DNA of 64,000 nucleotides, taken from positions 1,674,001-1,738,000 of the forward strand of contig NZ_CP053015.1 of the NCBI RefSeq assembly GCF_012979535.1, read 5' to 3'. Source of the DNA: Sphingomonas lacunae. Lineage in GTDB: Bacteria; Pseudomonadota; Alphaproteobacteria; Sphingomonadales; Sphingomonadaceae. This document shows, in pieces, positions 52,079 to 59,267 of this stretch. The notes under the pieces were generated by a model. The model saw only the letters and a program-made list of their open reading frames with translations, made no database searches and was not told where the DNA came from. A program made the translations under genes and the position numbers. How positions within the stretch are numbered: the stretch's first letter is position 1; every line of letters starts with the position of its first letter.

Positions 52079-53121
52079 TGGACAGGCGTTGGCTTTGGGG
52101 CATTTTGGGTGTCGTGGCCCTGCTATTGCTGGCGGCAATATTTGTCGTCAGCGGACGCAATGACCTTGGCGTCCTAGAGCGTGCTGAACCGCAGTCGCGT
52201 GCTGTGACTCTGGATATGCCGGTGAAGGCCCCGCGGCCAATCGCTGAGGCTGCGGGCCCTTCGGTAGCGCCCAGAGCCGTGGCATCGAAAAATGACGGCC
52301 AAACCCTGGGGATTTCGGTCGCCATTTCCTTTGCCTTTTCGTTGATCGCCGCATTTGCAGGGGGCTGGCTTGGTCGCCGCAAACTGCTCGGCGAGTTGTC
52401 CGAATTGCGCAGCGACATGGACAGGTTGAAACTCGCCCAGAGCGCGGAACGGACCAAGGAAGCGGCGGAGCAGGCCAACTGGGCCAATTCTCCACAGCAT
52501 GGGACAATGTCCCCGCAACAGGCTGTGGGCGGATTTTCCCCGGTTCCCCGGTCCAAGCCGACAGGATGGGGCATGATACCTCCGGCGGACAACCGCTCCG
52601 ACCACGCGGGCTTGACCGGTCATGCCGCTCCGCCGCCCGCTGATCCACCTGCAGTTCCTGTTGAAATGCGCGCACCCCCTCCGGTTGATCCTCATCAGGC
52701 CGCCAATCAGGCAGTTGCCGATTTCCAGAACCAGTTCCAGCAATTCCTCGCTGGCGCCAATGTCAGCCAAAAGGCTTATGACAGCTTTGTCAGCCAGTTC
52801 GGGCGAACCCGTCTGGTGCACGCGGTGGAAGGCGGGCAGGTGCAGCTTGCCAGCGAGGCTATGGGCACTGAAAAGCTGCTCGCGCTGCAATTGAACGGAC
52901 ATGACCGGATCATCCTGCTGCCTTCATTTTACTTTATCAGCGATTTCAGCAGTTCCTTTGCGAAGAGCCGCGATGTGCCGCGTGAGATCAAGGCAGCCTA
53001 TGACATTGTCGCCGGCGGCAGTGGTCAGTTGCGGATCAACCGGCTTGGCCTTGTACAGCAACAGGGGGACATTTTGCTGCTCGCCGAGCCGCGCGGCGAG
53101 CTGGCCGGCTTCATTGACTGA
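52078..53121 (+). CDS. membrane/coiled-coil protein of the locus
   Basis: A 347-residue protein. Helix 1 (residues 5-25) and helix 2 (about 78-100) span the inner membrane; a coiled-coil segment follows (LLGELSELRSDMDRLKLAQ), then a Pro-rich linker and a C-terminal globular part of about 130 residues rich in Phe/Gln (NQFQQFLAGANVSQKAYDSF, HDRIILLPSFYFI). Translation is coupled to the ATPase gene by TAATG. No known family recognised; topology puts the C-terminus in the cytoplasm if the N-terminus is cytoplasmic. Confidence 0.72.
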   Translation: MDRRWLWGILGVVALLLLAAIFVVSGRNDLGVLERAEPQSRAVTLDMPVKAPRPIAEAAGPSVAPRAVASKNDGQTLGISVAISFAFSLIAAFAGGWLGRRKLLGELSELRSDMDRLKLAQSAERTKEAAEQANWANSPQHGTMSPQQAVGGFSPVPRSKPTGWGMIPPADNRSDHAGLTGHAAPPPADPPAVPVEMRAPPPVDPHQAANQAVADFQNQFQQFLAGANVSQKAYDSFVSQFGRTRLVHAVEGGQVQLASEAMGTEKLLALQLNGHDRIILLPSFYFISDFSSSFAKSRDVPREIKAAYDIVAGGSGQLRINRLGLVQQQGDILLLAEPRGELAGFID

Positions 53122-53171
53122 CAAGCGCTGCCGATGTCCGTTCCGCTTTGCAGGGAAGGCCCTTTGCGCGG

Positions 53172-53990
53172 ATGACTGAATCTGATTGGATAGATTTTTC
53201 CTTCCGCTTTCAGGGGGAGGGGCATCTGATATGCTCATCAGACGACGCCTGGGCCCATATTGCTTCGGGTGCGCTCACCCCCTCGACCCGCGTCACCGCC
53301 TTTCTGCCAAGCGGACGCAAGGTGATGGATGCCGGTGATCTGCCGCACTTGCGGTTTGCCTCACACAAGGCTGCAACGGAGCCAGTCGACACCGCTCCGA
53401 CACACGGCCTGGTCAGCGATGGCGAGGTGGAACAGGCGGCAGCGGAGCCCCTGTTGCAATCGACGCAGGCAGCTGGACCCGAGGCCATGGAAACGTCAGA
53501 GCCTGCCAAGCCAATAGGTCGCAAGGCTCCACCTGTATCTACCGTGTTCAAAAAGGAACGTGTGACGGCAGCGCGGGCGCCTGCTCCGGCCGGACCGCCT
53601 CCGCGCTGGCTGGCGGACCCGGTGTGGATTCAGCCATTGCACCGCTATGCGGAGTTTGACGGTCGTTCGACCCGGCTCGAATATTGGAGCTACAGCCTCG
53701 CACTCTTCATTGCGCTGCTGGTGATCCTCCTTTTCGCCGAGGCCGTCGGTGACACCCTGGGAGCGATTGTCGTTACCATCGTGGTCCTCGCAACGATCAT
53801 CCCGCATGTGGCGCTCACAGTGCGCCGATTGCATGACATGAACGCATCGGGATGGCTGCTGGTGCTGATGATTGTGCCGCTGGTGATTGGTGGGCCGGTG
53901 GCGACGTTGGCCAACATCGGATTGCTGGTGATCATGACTTTGCCGGGAACAGCGGGGCCGAACAGCTACGGGCCACCTTCGTTGCGCTAG
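53172..53990 (+). CDS. DUF805 membrane protein with GYF_2-like N-terminus
   Basis: A 272-residue protein. The first 60 residues (DWIDFSFRFQGEGHLICSS, then ALTPSTRVTAFLPSG) align without gaps to the N-terminus of the TonB-like protein at the other end of the locus. A linker with Ala/Pro/Glu follows, then a DUF805 domain (HRYAEFDGRSTRLEYWSYSL, VRRLHDMNASGWLLVLM) with four membrane helices. The ATG at 53172 is chosen; a TTG at 53148 is also in frame. Last gene of the unit; its stop overlaps the convergent PepSY gene by four bases. Confidence 0.82.
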   Translation: MTESDWIDFSFRFQGEGHLICSSDDAWAHIASGALTPSTRVTAFLPSGRKVMDAGDLPHLRFASHKAATEPVDTAPTHGLVSDGEVEQAAAEPLLQSTQAAGPEAMETSEPAKPIGRKAPPVSTVFKKERVTAARAPAPAGPPPRWLADPVWIQPLHRYAEFDGRSTRLEYWSYSLALFIALLVILLFAEAVGDTLGAIVVTIVVLATIIPHVALTVRRLHDMNASGWLLVLMIVPLVIGGPVATLANIGLLVIMTLPGTAGPNSYGPPSLR

Positions 53991-55117
53991 CCCCTGGTTG
54001 GCCTCTGGGGTGTCGCCCGGCGATGGCGCAATCGCCACCGCCACAGGCCGCTGCCAAACAGCAGCAAGGGCAACAGGCCGACCAGCACTGTCGCGAGGCG
54101 GGTTGCCATGCCACCAAAGGACCCGTCGTGGAGCGGGTGGAGCCAGTTGTTGACACGGCTGTGCGGTCCCGCGCGTGCGGCGTCCTTGACCATGATCTGC
54201 CCTGCATCATACCGGCTGACCAGAACGAAGCTGTGCGGGAAGCGCCGGCTGGGATCAGACCGTTGTTGCAACCGGATACGGTAACAACAGTCACCGGCTC
54301 CCGGTATTTCGATCCAGGCCAGCCGCGCATTGGGCAAGGCGCGTTGGGCAGTTGCCGCAGCCTGTGATGGGGGCAGATCCGGGCCGGTGCTGGCTGTGAG
54401 CTGTTTGCTGTCCGGTGCAGGATCTGGCGGCCCGAGCAGCGGGGTCAGCATGGTCTCGCTCTCAGCAGGCAGGGCCAGCATCGCCCCAGTCATGCACAGC
54501 AAGGCAAGCGGAATCAAAGCGGCCAGTCCGGTCAGCTTATGCATGTCCCGCAAACGGCGCACCGCAGGAGCTTGGCGCCGGTGCCGCAGCGCCTTGCGCA
54601 GCGATCCTTTCGGCCACCATGCCGCCAGACCGGATAGCAGCAACAGCGTGGTTGCGATGCCCAGCCACCCAACAATGATCGCGCCGATATGCTCGCCGAG
54701 CAGGCGGTAGTGAAAGTCATAGACCAGCGTCATGGCATAATCGCCCCACCAGTCTTGTCGCACTATCTGTTGACCATCGGCAGACAGCCACACCATCATT
54801 GGCGCAAAAGCGCGGCCGTCCGTTTCAGGCGGATTATAGTAACGGGCTGGTATCGGGCCAGCGGCGCCGGTGACTTCAAACCGCCAGGGGCCATGCTTGT
54901 CGGTATAGGTTTCACGCAGGACGATGATCGCCCGATCATAAGACGCCAGTGAAGCAGTGCGCGGATCGTCCATCTCCGGATGCAACATTGCGTCAATCTC
55001 GGGATAAAAGACGAGCGCAGAGCCAGACAGGGCGATCAGGCAAAAGACAGCGCCGACGCTGAGGCCCATCGACAGGTGAAGCCAACGCAGCAATCGGCGC
55101 CACGGCAGCTCGGTCAC
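53987..55117 (-). CDS. PepSY-associated transmembrane protein (putative ferric reductase type)
   Basis: A 376-residue inner-membrane protein with four helices and two periplasmic PepSY-like parts. LRWLHLSMGLSVGAVFCLIALSG is the first helix with a histidine, DFHYRLLGEHIGAIIVGWLG the second, RDMHKLTGLAALIPLALL the third, and WLHPLHDGSFGG precedes the fourth; the paired histidines could bind haem. Relatives (PiuB/FoxB/FpvG type) reduce imported siderophore iron. No siderophore receptor is adjacent; the receptor at 38144 is 13 kb away. Confidence 0.88.
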   Translation of the reverse strand: MTELPWRRLLRWLHLSMGLSVGAVFCLIALSGSALVFYPEIDAMLHPEMDDPRTASLASYDRAIIVLRETYTDKHGPWRFEVTGAAGPIPARYYNPPETDGRAFAPMMVWLSADGQQIVRQDWWGDYAMTLVYDFHYRLLGEHIGAIIVGWLGIATTLLLLSGLAAWWPKGSLRKALRHRRQAPAVRRLRDMHKLTGLAALIPLALLCMTGAMLALPAESETMLTPLLGPPDPAPDSKQLTASTGPDLPPSQAAATAQRALPNARLAWIEIPGAGDCCYRIRLQQRSDPSRRFPHSFVLVSRYDAGQIMVKDAARAGPHSRVNNWLHPLHDGSFGGMATRLATVLVGLLPLLLFGSGLWRWRLRHRRATPQRPTRG

Positions 55118-55259
55118 CTGACAGGAACCCCGCAGCGGCAGTCATGATTGCGGCTCAATGTCCGAACCCCTTTCATCATGCCGGTTCCATAGGGGAAACG
55201 CGCGCTCAAGTCATCTCGCGCCTGCCAAACTCTCTGCGGCATGCACTGCATCGCCAAGC

Positions 55260-55343
55260 TGGTGCGGACGGCGGGACTCGAACCCGCACTTCAGAGAAAA
55301 CAGATTTTAAGTCTGTCGCGTCTACCGGTTTCGCCACGTCCGC
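55260..55343 (-). tRNA. tRNA-Leu (anticodon TAA)
   Basis: The 84-base class II tRNA begins GCGGACG and ends CGTCCGCACCA. The anticodon loop is CTTAAAA (anticodon TAA) on the stem ACAGA/TCTGT, a variable arm of the leucine type follows, and the T-loop is TTCGAGT. The CCA is encoded. Confidence 0.96.
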
Positions 55344-55486
55344 ACGGGCTCGCCTGTCTGTTGCAGCGATCGTGCGCCATGGCAAGTGGCCGGCCCGGTG
55401 GTTGGGCACAGGGACGGCCTTTCAATGTCTGGCCGCAGTGTCGGCGATCAATAGGACCAGCTCGAACGTCTGCGCTTCCTGACTGG

Positions 55487-55768
55487 TCAGTCGCTGTTCA
55501 GGCGAGAACGGATCTCCTTGCCCGCCTTGAAATAGGGCACATTTTTGGCCGGGATGGAGACAATCTCACCAGTCCTGGGGTTGCGGCCTTCGCGCGCATC
55601 GCGGCTGCGCGTCGAGAAAGTGCCGAAACCGCGCAGTTCCACCCGGCCGCCCTGTGCTAGATGATCGATGATGGTTTCAAAGAAAGAGTCGGTCACCGCT
55701 TCAATCTCGGCAGGACGAAGGCCGGGATTTTCTGCGGCCAGTCGTTGTACCAGTTCAGACCGGATCAT
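55487..55768 (-). CDS. ihfB: integration host factor subunit beta
   Basis: A 93-residue DNA-bending protein. The start MIRSELVQRLAAENPGLRPAEIE and the beta-arm GRVELRGFGTFSTRSRDARE followed by GRNPRTGEIVSIPAKNVPYF are those of IhfB rather than HU (two-arm proline in NPRTG). IHF folds DNA in replication, recombination and transcription. It lies downstream of rpsA, as in many proteobacteria, but the rpsA terminator separates them. Confidence 0.95.
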   Translation of the reverse strand: MIRSELVQRLAAENPGLRPAEIEAVTDSFFETIIDHLAQGGRVELRGFGTFSTRSRDAREGRNPRTGEIVSIPAKNVPYFKAGKEIRSRLNSD

Positions 55769-55974
55769 TGCATATTTTCCTTATCGTTGGGCGAGCCCGC
55801 TGGGCGATGCGACCCGCCCCAACTACAGGAAAACAACGCGCGACAACGCACGTCATGGTCCCTGGGGAGGTAACGGTCGATCCACCCATATTCGACCGTT
55901 ACCCAATGGTATAGAATAGCATCATCCAAATCAATATGCCCTGATTCGGCATGTTGGTGGGCAACTGGAGGCAG

Positions 55975-56012
55975 AAAAAAAGGGCGGCACATTGGCCGCC
56001 CTTTCCTTTTTC
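55975..56012 (-). terminator. intrinsic terminator of rpsA
   Basis: GGGCGGC (55982-55988) pairs with GCCGCCC (55995-56001) around ACATTG; on the minus strand a run of seven T follows (complement of 55975-55981). The plus strand also has a T-rich tail, so it may work both ways. Confidence 0.9.
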
Positions 56013-56029
56013 TTTGCTTTGCGAGGCAA

Positions 56030-57751
56030 TTAGCCTTCGCGCTTGGCCTTGAGCGCTTCGCCTAGAATATCGCCAAGCGATGCACCCGAGTCCGACGAGC
56101 CATATTGTTCGACAGCCTGCTTTTCTTCGGCAATCTGCATGGCCTTGATCGAGAAGTTCGGCTTCTTCGACCGGTCGAAACCGATGACCATGGCGTCGAA
56201 CTTCTGGCCCGACTGGAAACGGTCGGGACGCTGTTCGTCACGATCGCGGCCAAGGTCGGTGCGCTTGATGAAGCCGGTCGCGCCATCTTCGCCAACCTGC
56301 ACTTCAAGGCCGCCGTCACGCACTTCGAGCACGGTGACGGTAACGACTTCATTCTTGCGCAGGCTCGAACCGGCCGAACCGCCACCGGCAGCGGCAGCAG
56401 CGCTCGGGGCACCCTTTTCAAGCTGCTTCATGCCCAGGCTGATGCGTTCCTTCTCGACATCGACATCAAGGACGACGGCCTGGACGGCTTCACCCTTGCG
56501 ATGCAGCGCCAGCGCTTCCTCGCCCGAGATGCCCCATGCGATGTCCGACATGTGGACCATGCCATCGACGTCGCCCGGCAGACCGATGAACAGACCGAAT
56601 TCCGTTGCGTTCTTGACCTCGCCTTCGACAACGGTGCCAACCGGGTGCGATTCCGCAAAGGCTTCCCACGGGTTCGACTGTGCCTGCTTGAGGCCGAGCG
56701 AAATGCGGCGCTTGTCGCTGTCGACTTCGATGATCGACACTTCGACTTCCTGGCTGGTCGAAACGATCTTGCCCGGATGGACGTTCTTCTTGGTCCAGGA
56801 CATTTCCGAAACGTGGACCAAGCCTTCGATACCAGGCTCCAGTTCGACGAACGCACCATATTCGGTGATGTTGGTGACGCGACCGCTGAACTTGCCACCG
56901 ATCGGATACTTGGCCATCGCGCCTTCCCACGGATCCGATTCCAGCTGCTTCATGCCCAGGCTGATGCGCTGCGTGTCGCGGTTGATGCGAACGATCTGGA
57001 CGCGGACGGAATCGCCGATGGCGATTACTTCGCTCGGGTGGTTGACGCGCTTGTAGCTCATGTCGGTGACATGGAGCAGGCCGTCGATGCCGCCCAAGTC
57101 AACGAACGCACCATAATCGGTGATGTTCTTGACGACGCCTTCGATCACCTGGCCTTCGGTCAGGTTCTGGATCAGGCCTGACCGCTGTTCAGCGCGGGTT
57201 TCTTCAAGGATGGCGCGGCGCGACACGACGATGTTGCCACGGCGGCGATCCATCTTGAGGATCTGGAACGGCTGCGGCAGGTCCATCAGCGGCTGCACAT
57301 CGCGAACCGGGCGGATATCGACCTGCGAACCCGGAAGGAACGCCACGGCGCCGCCGAGGTCAACGGTGAAACCACCCTTGACGCGGCCAAAGATGACGCC
57401 TTCGACGCGGCCTTCCTTGGTGAATTCTTCTTCGAGACGATCCCAGGCGGCTTCGCGACGAGCGCGGTCGCGGCTGAGCATCGCTTCGCCCATGGCGTTT
57501 TCGACGCGGTCGACAAACACTTCGACTTCGTCCCCGACCTTCAGGTCAGCCTTCTGGCCCGGCATGGCGAATTCGCGCAGCGGCACGCGGCCTTCGCTCT
57601 TCAGGCCGACGTCAATGACGGCGAGGTCGTTTTCAATGGCGGTAATGGTGCCCTTTACGACGCGCCCTTCAAACTGGGTGTCGGCACCGCCGAGCGTCTC
57701 GTTGAGCAGGGCCGCGAAATCGTCGCGGGTAGGATGAGCCGAAGAGGCCAT
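56030..57751 (-). CDS. rpsA: 30S ribosomal protein S1
   Basis: A 573-residue protein with six S1 RNA-binding motifs (for example GAFVDLGGIDGLLHVTDMSY, GAFVELEPGIEGLVHVSEMS, GLFIGLPGDVDGMVHMSDIA). S1 brings mRNA to the 30S subunit and is essential for translation of structured leaders. The sixth motif near the end is degenerate, as usual. It is preceded by a 340-base leader and by cmk, the standard cmk-rpsA-ihfB order. Confidence 0.97.
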   Translation of the reverse strand: MASSAHPTRDDFAALLNETLGGADTQFEGRVVKGTITAIENDLAVIDVGLKSEGRVPLREFAMPGQKADLKVGDEVEVFVDRVENAMGEAMLSRDRARREAAWDRLEEEFTKEGRVEGVIFGRVKGGFTVDLGGAVAFLPGSQVDIRPVRDVQPLMDLPQPFQILKMDRRRGNIVVSRRAILEETRAEQRSGLIQNLTEGQVIEGVVKNITDYGAFVDLGGIDGLLHVTDMSYKRVNHPSEVIAIGDSVRVQIVRINRDTQRISLGMKQLESDPWEGAMAKYPIGGKFSGRVTNITEYGAFVELEPGIEGLVHVSEMSWTKKNVHPGKIVSTSQEVEVSIIEVDSDKRRISLGLKQAQSNPWEAFAESHPVGTVVEGEVKNATEFGLFIGLPGDVDGMVHMSDIAWGISGEEALALHRKGEAVQAVVLDVDVEKERISLGMKQLEKGAPSAAAAAGGGSAGSSLRKNEVVTVTVLEVRDGGLEVQVGEDGATGFIKRTDLGRDRDEQRPDRFQSGQKFDAMVIGFDRSKKPNFSIKAMQIAEEKQAVEQYGSSDSGASLGDILGEALKAKREG

Positions 57752-58091
57752 GGTTGGAGTTCCTTACATTTCTATTCCGGCCGCCAGGTTGGTTCCCGGG
57801 GTCTTGTGGCCGAACATCCCCGTCTGGCCGGATTGCCAAACGGGTATCGCACGTCCTTGCGGTTGGTGACGGTGGACTGGCTGGCGCATGTGAAAAAGCA
57901 CGAAGGCAGGGCGGCACACCCTCTTGAGCGGACCACCTTGCTTCCGTTGCCGGATCATTGCGCCGGGGCTGCCTCGTGCAGGGCTGCTCATTTCCCGGTC
58001 ATCGTCACCGGACCACAAGACCGGTTGATGCGCGCGCCCCTAACCCAAAAATACGCGAACAGCAAGCATTTCCGGCCTTGGGGCCTCGTTA
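57752..58091 (-). promoter_or_regulatory. upstream region of rpsA, no gene seen
   Basis: These 340 bases lie between rpsA and a small predicted gene. Open frames here have no ribosome site or family pattern and I reject them. The region probably holds the rpsA promoter and an untranslated leader, in which S1 autogenous control would be expected from other bacteria. A short hairpin GGCC-TTGG-GGCC is at about 58076-58087. No motif clearly marks the leader. Confidence 0.4.
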
Positions 58092-58250
58092 TCAGCGGCT
58101 GTTGCGCTGGCTCCAGCGGGTGAAGCGCCACCAAAGGGGGCCCGGTCCCGCGATAAGGTCGAGCCACGGCGCAGCCCCTGTCTTGAGCCCGGCCAGCCAG
58201 TCACCACTGCCGCGAAGGGCTGATGCGGCCTTCATCGCCATCGCTGTCAT
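58092..58250 (-). CDS. possible small protein of 52 residues
   Basis: A short frame begins with ATG at 58250, nine bases after GGGGA. It reads MTAMAMKAASALRGSGDWLA, a middle with TGAAPWLDLIAGPGPLWWRF and an end TRWSQRNSR. The composition (Ala, Trp, Arg, Gly, helical) and GC-rich third positions look coding, but I recognise no family. It lies between cmk and rpsA and downstream of three phased TGTGACA repeats. It could be a real small protein or chance; no ATG-dependent evidence beyond the ribosome site exists. Confidence 0.4.
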   Translation of the reverse strand: MTAMAMKAASALRGSGDWLAGLKTGAAPWLDLIAGPGPLWWRFTRWSQRNSR

Positions 58251-58321
58251 CGTCAACGTCCCCGTTTTCCGCGGGATTGGCCCGCCGACAGTAGGGCATT
58301 AGCCGGTCAAGGCGAAAGCCC

Positions 58322-58350
58322 TGTGACAGATGTGTGACACTATTGTGACA
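58322..58350 (-). promoter_or_regulatory. three TGTGACA direct repeats at 11-bp spacing
   Basis: TGTGACA occurs at 58322-58328, 58333-58339 and 58344-58350, each 11 bases apart, so all copies face the same side of the helix. The cluster is in the gap after cmk and upstream of the small frame at 58250. It looks like a binding array for a regulator (TGTCACA on the other strand). The first and third copies can also form a partial palindrome with the flanking CCC and GGG. Confidence 0.5.
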
Positions 58351-58362
58351 GGGCGGGCGGGC

Positions 58363-58992
58363 TCAGCTACCCCTGCGTAGCGCGGCCTCGACGATGAGGA
58401 TGGCGGCGGCGATGGCCTCTTCCCGGTTGAGATTGCTGGTGTCGAGCAGCACCGCGCCGGGGGCCTGTTCGAGCGGCGCGGCGGCGCGGTTGCGGTCACG
58501 CTCGTCGCGCGCTGCGAGATCGGCGGCAATCGATTCGCGGGAAGCCACCCCGCCACTCGCCTGCATCTCCTTCCAGCGCCGGTCGGCCCGCGCATCGACC
58601 GAAGCGGTAACGAACAGCTTGGCATCGGCATCGGGCGCGATCACCGTCGCAATGTCCCGCCCGTCGAGCACCGCGCCGCCGGGTTGCGTTGCAAAGGCGC
58701 GTTGCCGCTCGAACAGGGACTTGCGCACTGCCGGATGAATGGAGACGCGGCTGGCCAGGCCACCGGTTGCCTCATCGCGCAGAATGGGGTCATCGAGCAG
58801 CGCATCGGCAAAGCCGCACGCAGCCAGGGCATCGCCCGCGTCATCCGGATTGCCGCCATTCAGCGCCACCTGGCGGCCGACCGCCCGATAAAGCAAGCCG
58901 GTATCTAGGTGCGGCAGGCCATAATGCGCGGCCAATGCCTTGGCGATGGTGCCCTTGCCCGAAGCGGTCGGGCCGTCGACGGCGATGATCAT
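58363..58992 (-). CDS. cmk: cytidylate kinase
   Basis: A 209-residue nucleoside monophosphate kinase that makes CDP/dCDP. Walker A is AVDGPTASGKGT, HLDTGLLYRAVG is the CMP-binding part, and LDGRDIATVIAPDADAKLFV and RDERDRNR are conserved. Start ATG 58992 overlaps the upstream membrane protein gene by four bases (ATGA). Part of the aroA-membrane protein-cmk unit. Confidence 0.97.
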   Translation of the reverse strand: MIIAVDGPTASGKGTIAKALAAHYGLPHLDTGLLYRAVGRQVALNGGNPDDAGDALAACGFADALLDDPILRDEATGGLASRVSIHPAVRKSLFERQRAFATQPGGAVLDGRDIATVIAPDADAKLFVTASVDARADRRWKEMQASGGVASRESIAADLAARDERDRNRAAAPLEQAPGAVLLDTSNLNREEAIAAAILIVEAALRRGS

Positions 58993-59267
58993 GCTGGCTG
59001 GTCCTTTGGTCGCTGTCGTTCCCAAACCGCCTTGCCGAGACCGAGAAGGGCGATCGTTCCCCACGCTGCCTCCAATACAAAGGCGGCTAGGTTGAAATGC
59101 ACCGACAGCGAAATCAGCAAGAGAATGGCCCCGGCAAGGTTGATCGCGTTGAACCAAAGCTGGTTCAGCGTTTTGGCAATATTGGCATAGGCAAAACCGC
59201 CGACGAAAAGCGCACTGCCGATCAGGCCGATAATGTCGGCGGCGAGGGGACTGATCCAATCGGTCAT
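58989..59267 (-). CDS. small CBU_0592-type membrane protein
   Basis: A 92-residue protein with three predicted membrane helices; ADIIGLIGSALFVGGFAYAN and WFNAINLAGAILLLISL fit the CBU_0592-like family of small membrane proteins of unknown function. Both ends overlap neighbours by four bases (ATGA with aroA and with cmk), so the three genes are one tightly coupled operon. Confidence 0.85.
   Translation of the reverse strand: MTDWISPLAADIIGLIGSALFVGGFAYANIAKTLNQLWFNAINLAGAILLLISLSVHFNLAAFVLEAAWGTIALLGLGKAVWERQRPKDQPA

Noticed and set aside
56105-57181. 358-residue open frame opposite rpsA
   Set aside because: Shadow of the six S1 repeats on the other strand; no family signature.
57734-58123. 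129-residue plus-strand frame in the rpsA upstream region
   Set aside because: Starts inside rpsA antisense, with random-looking composition.
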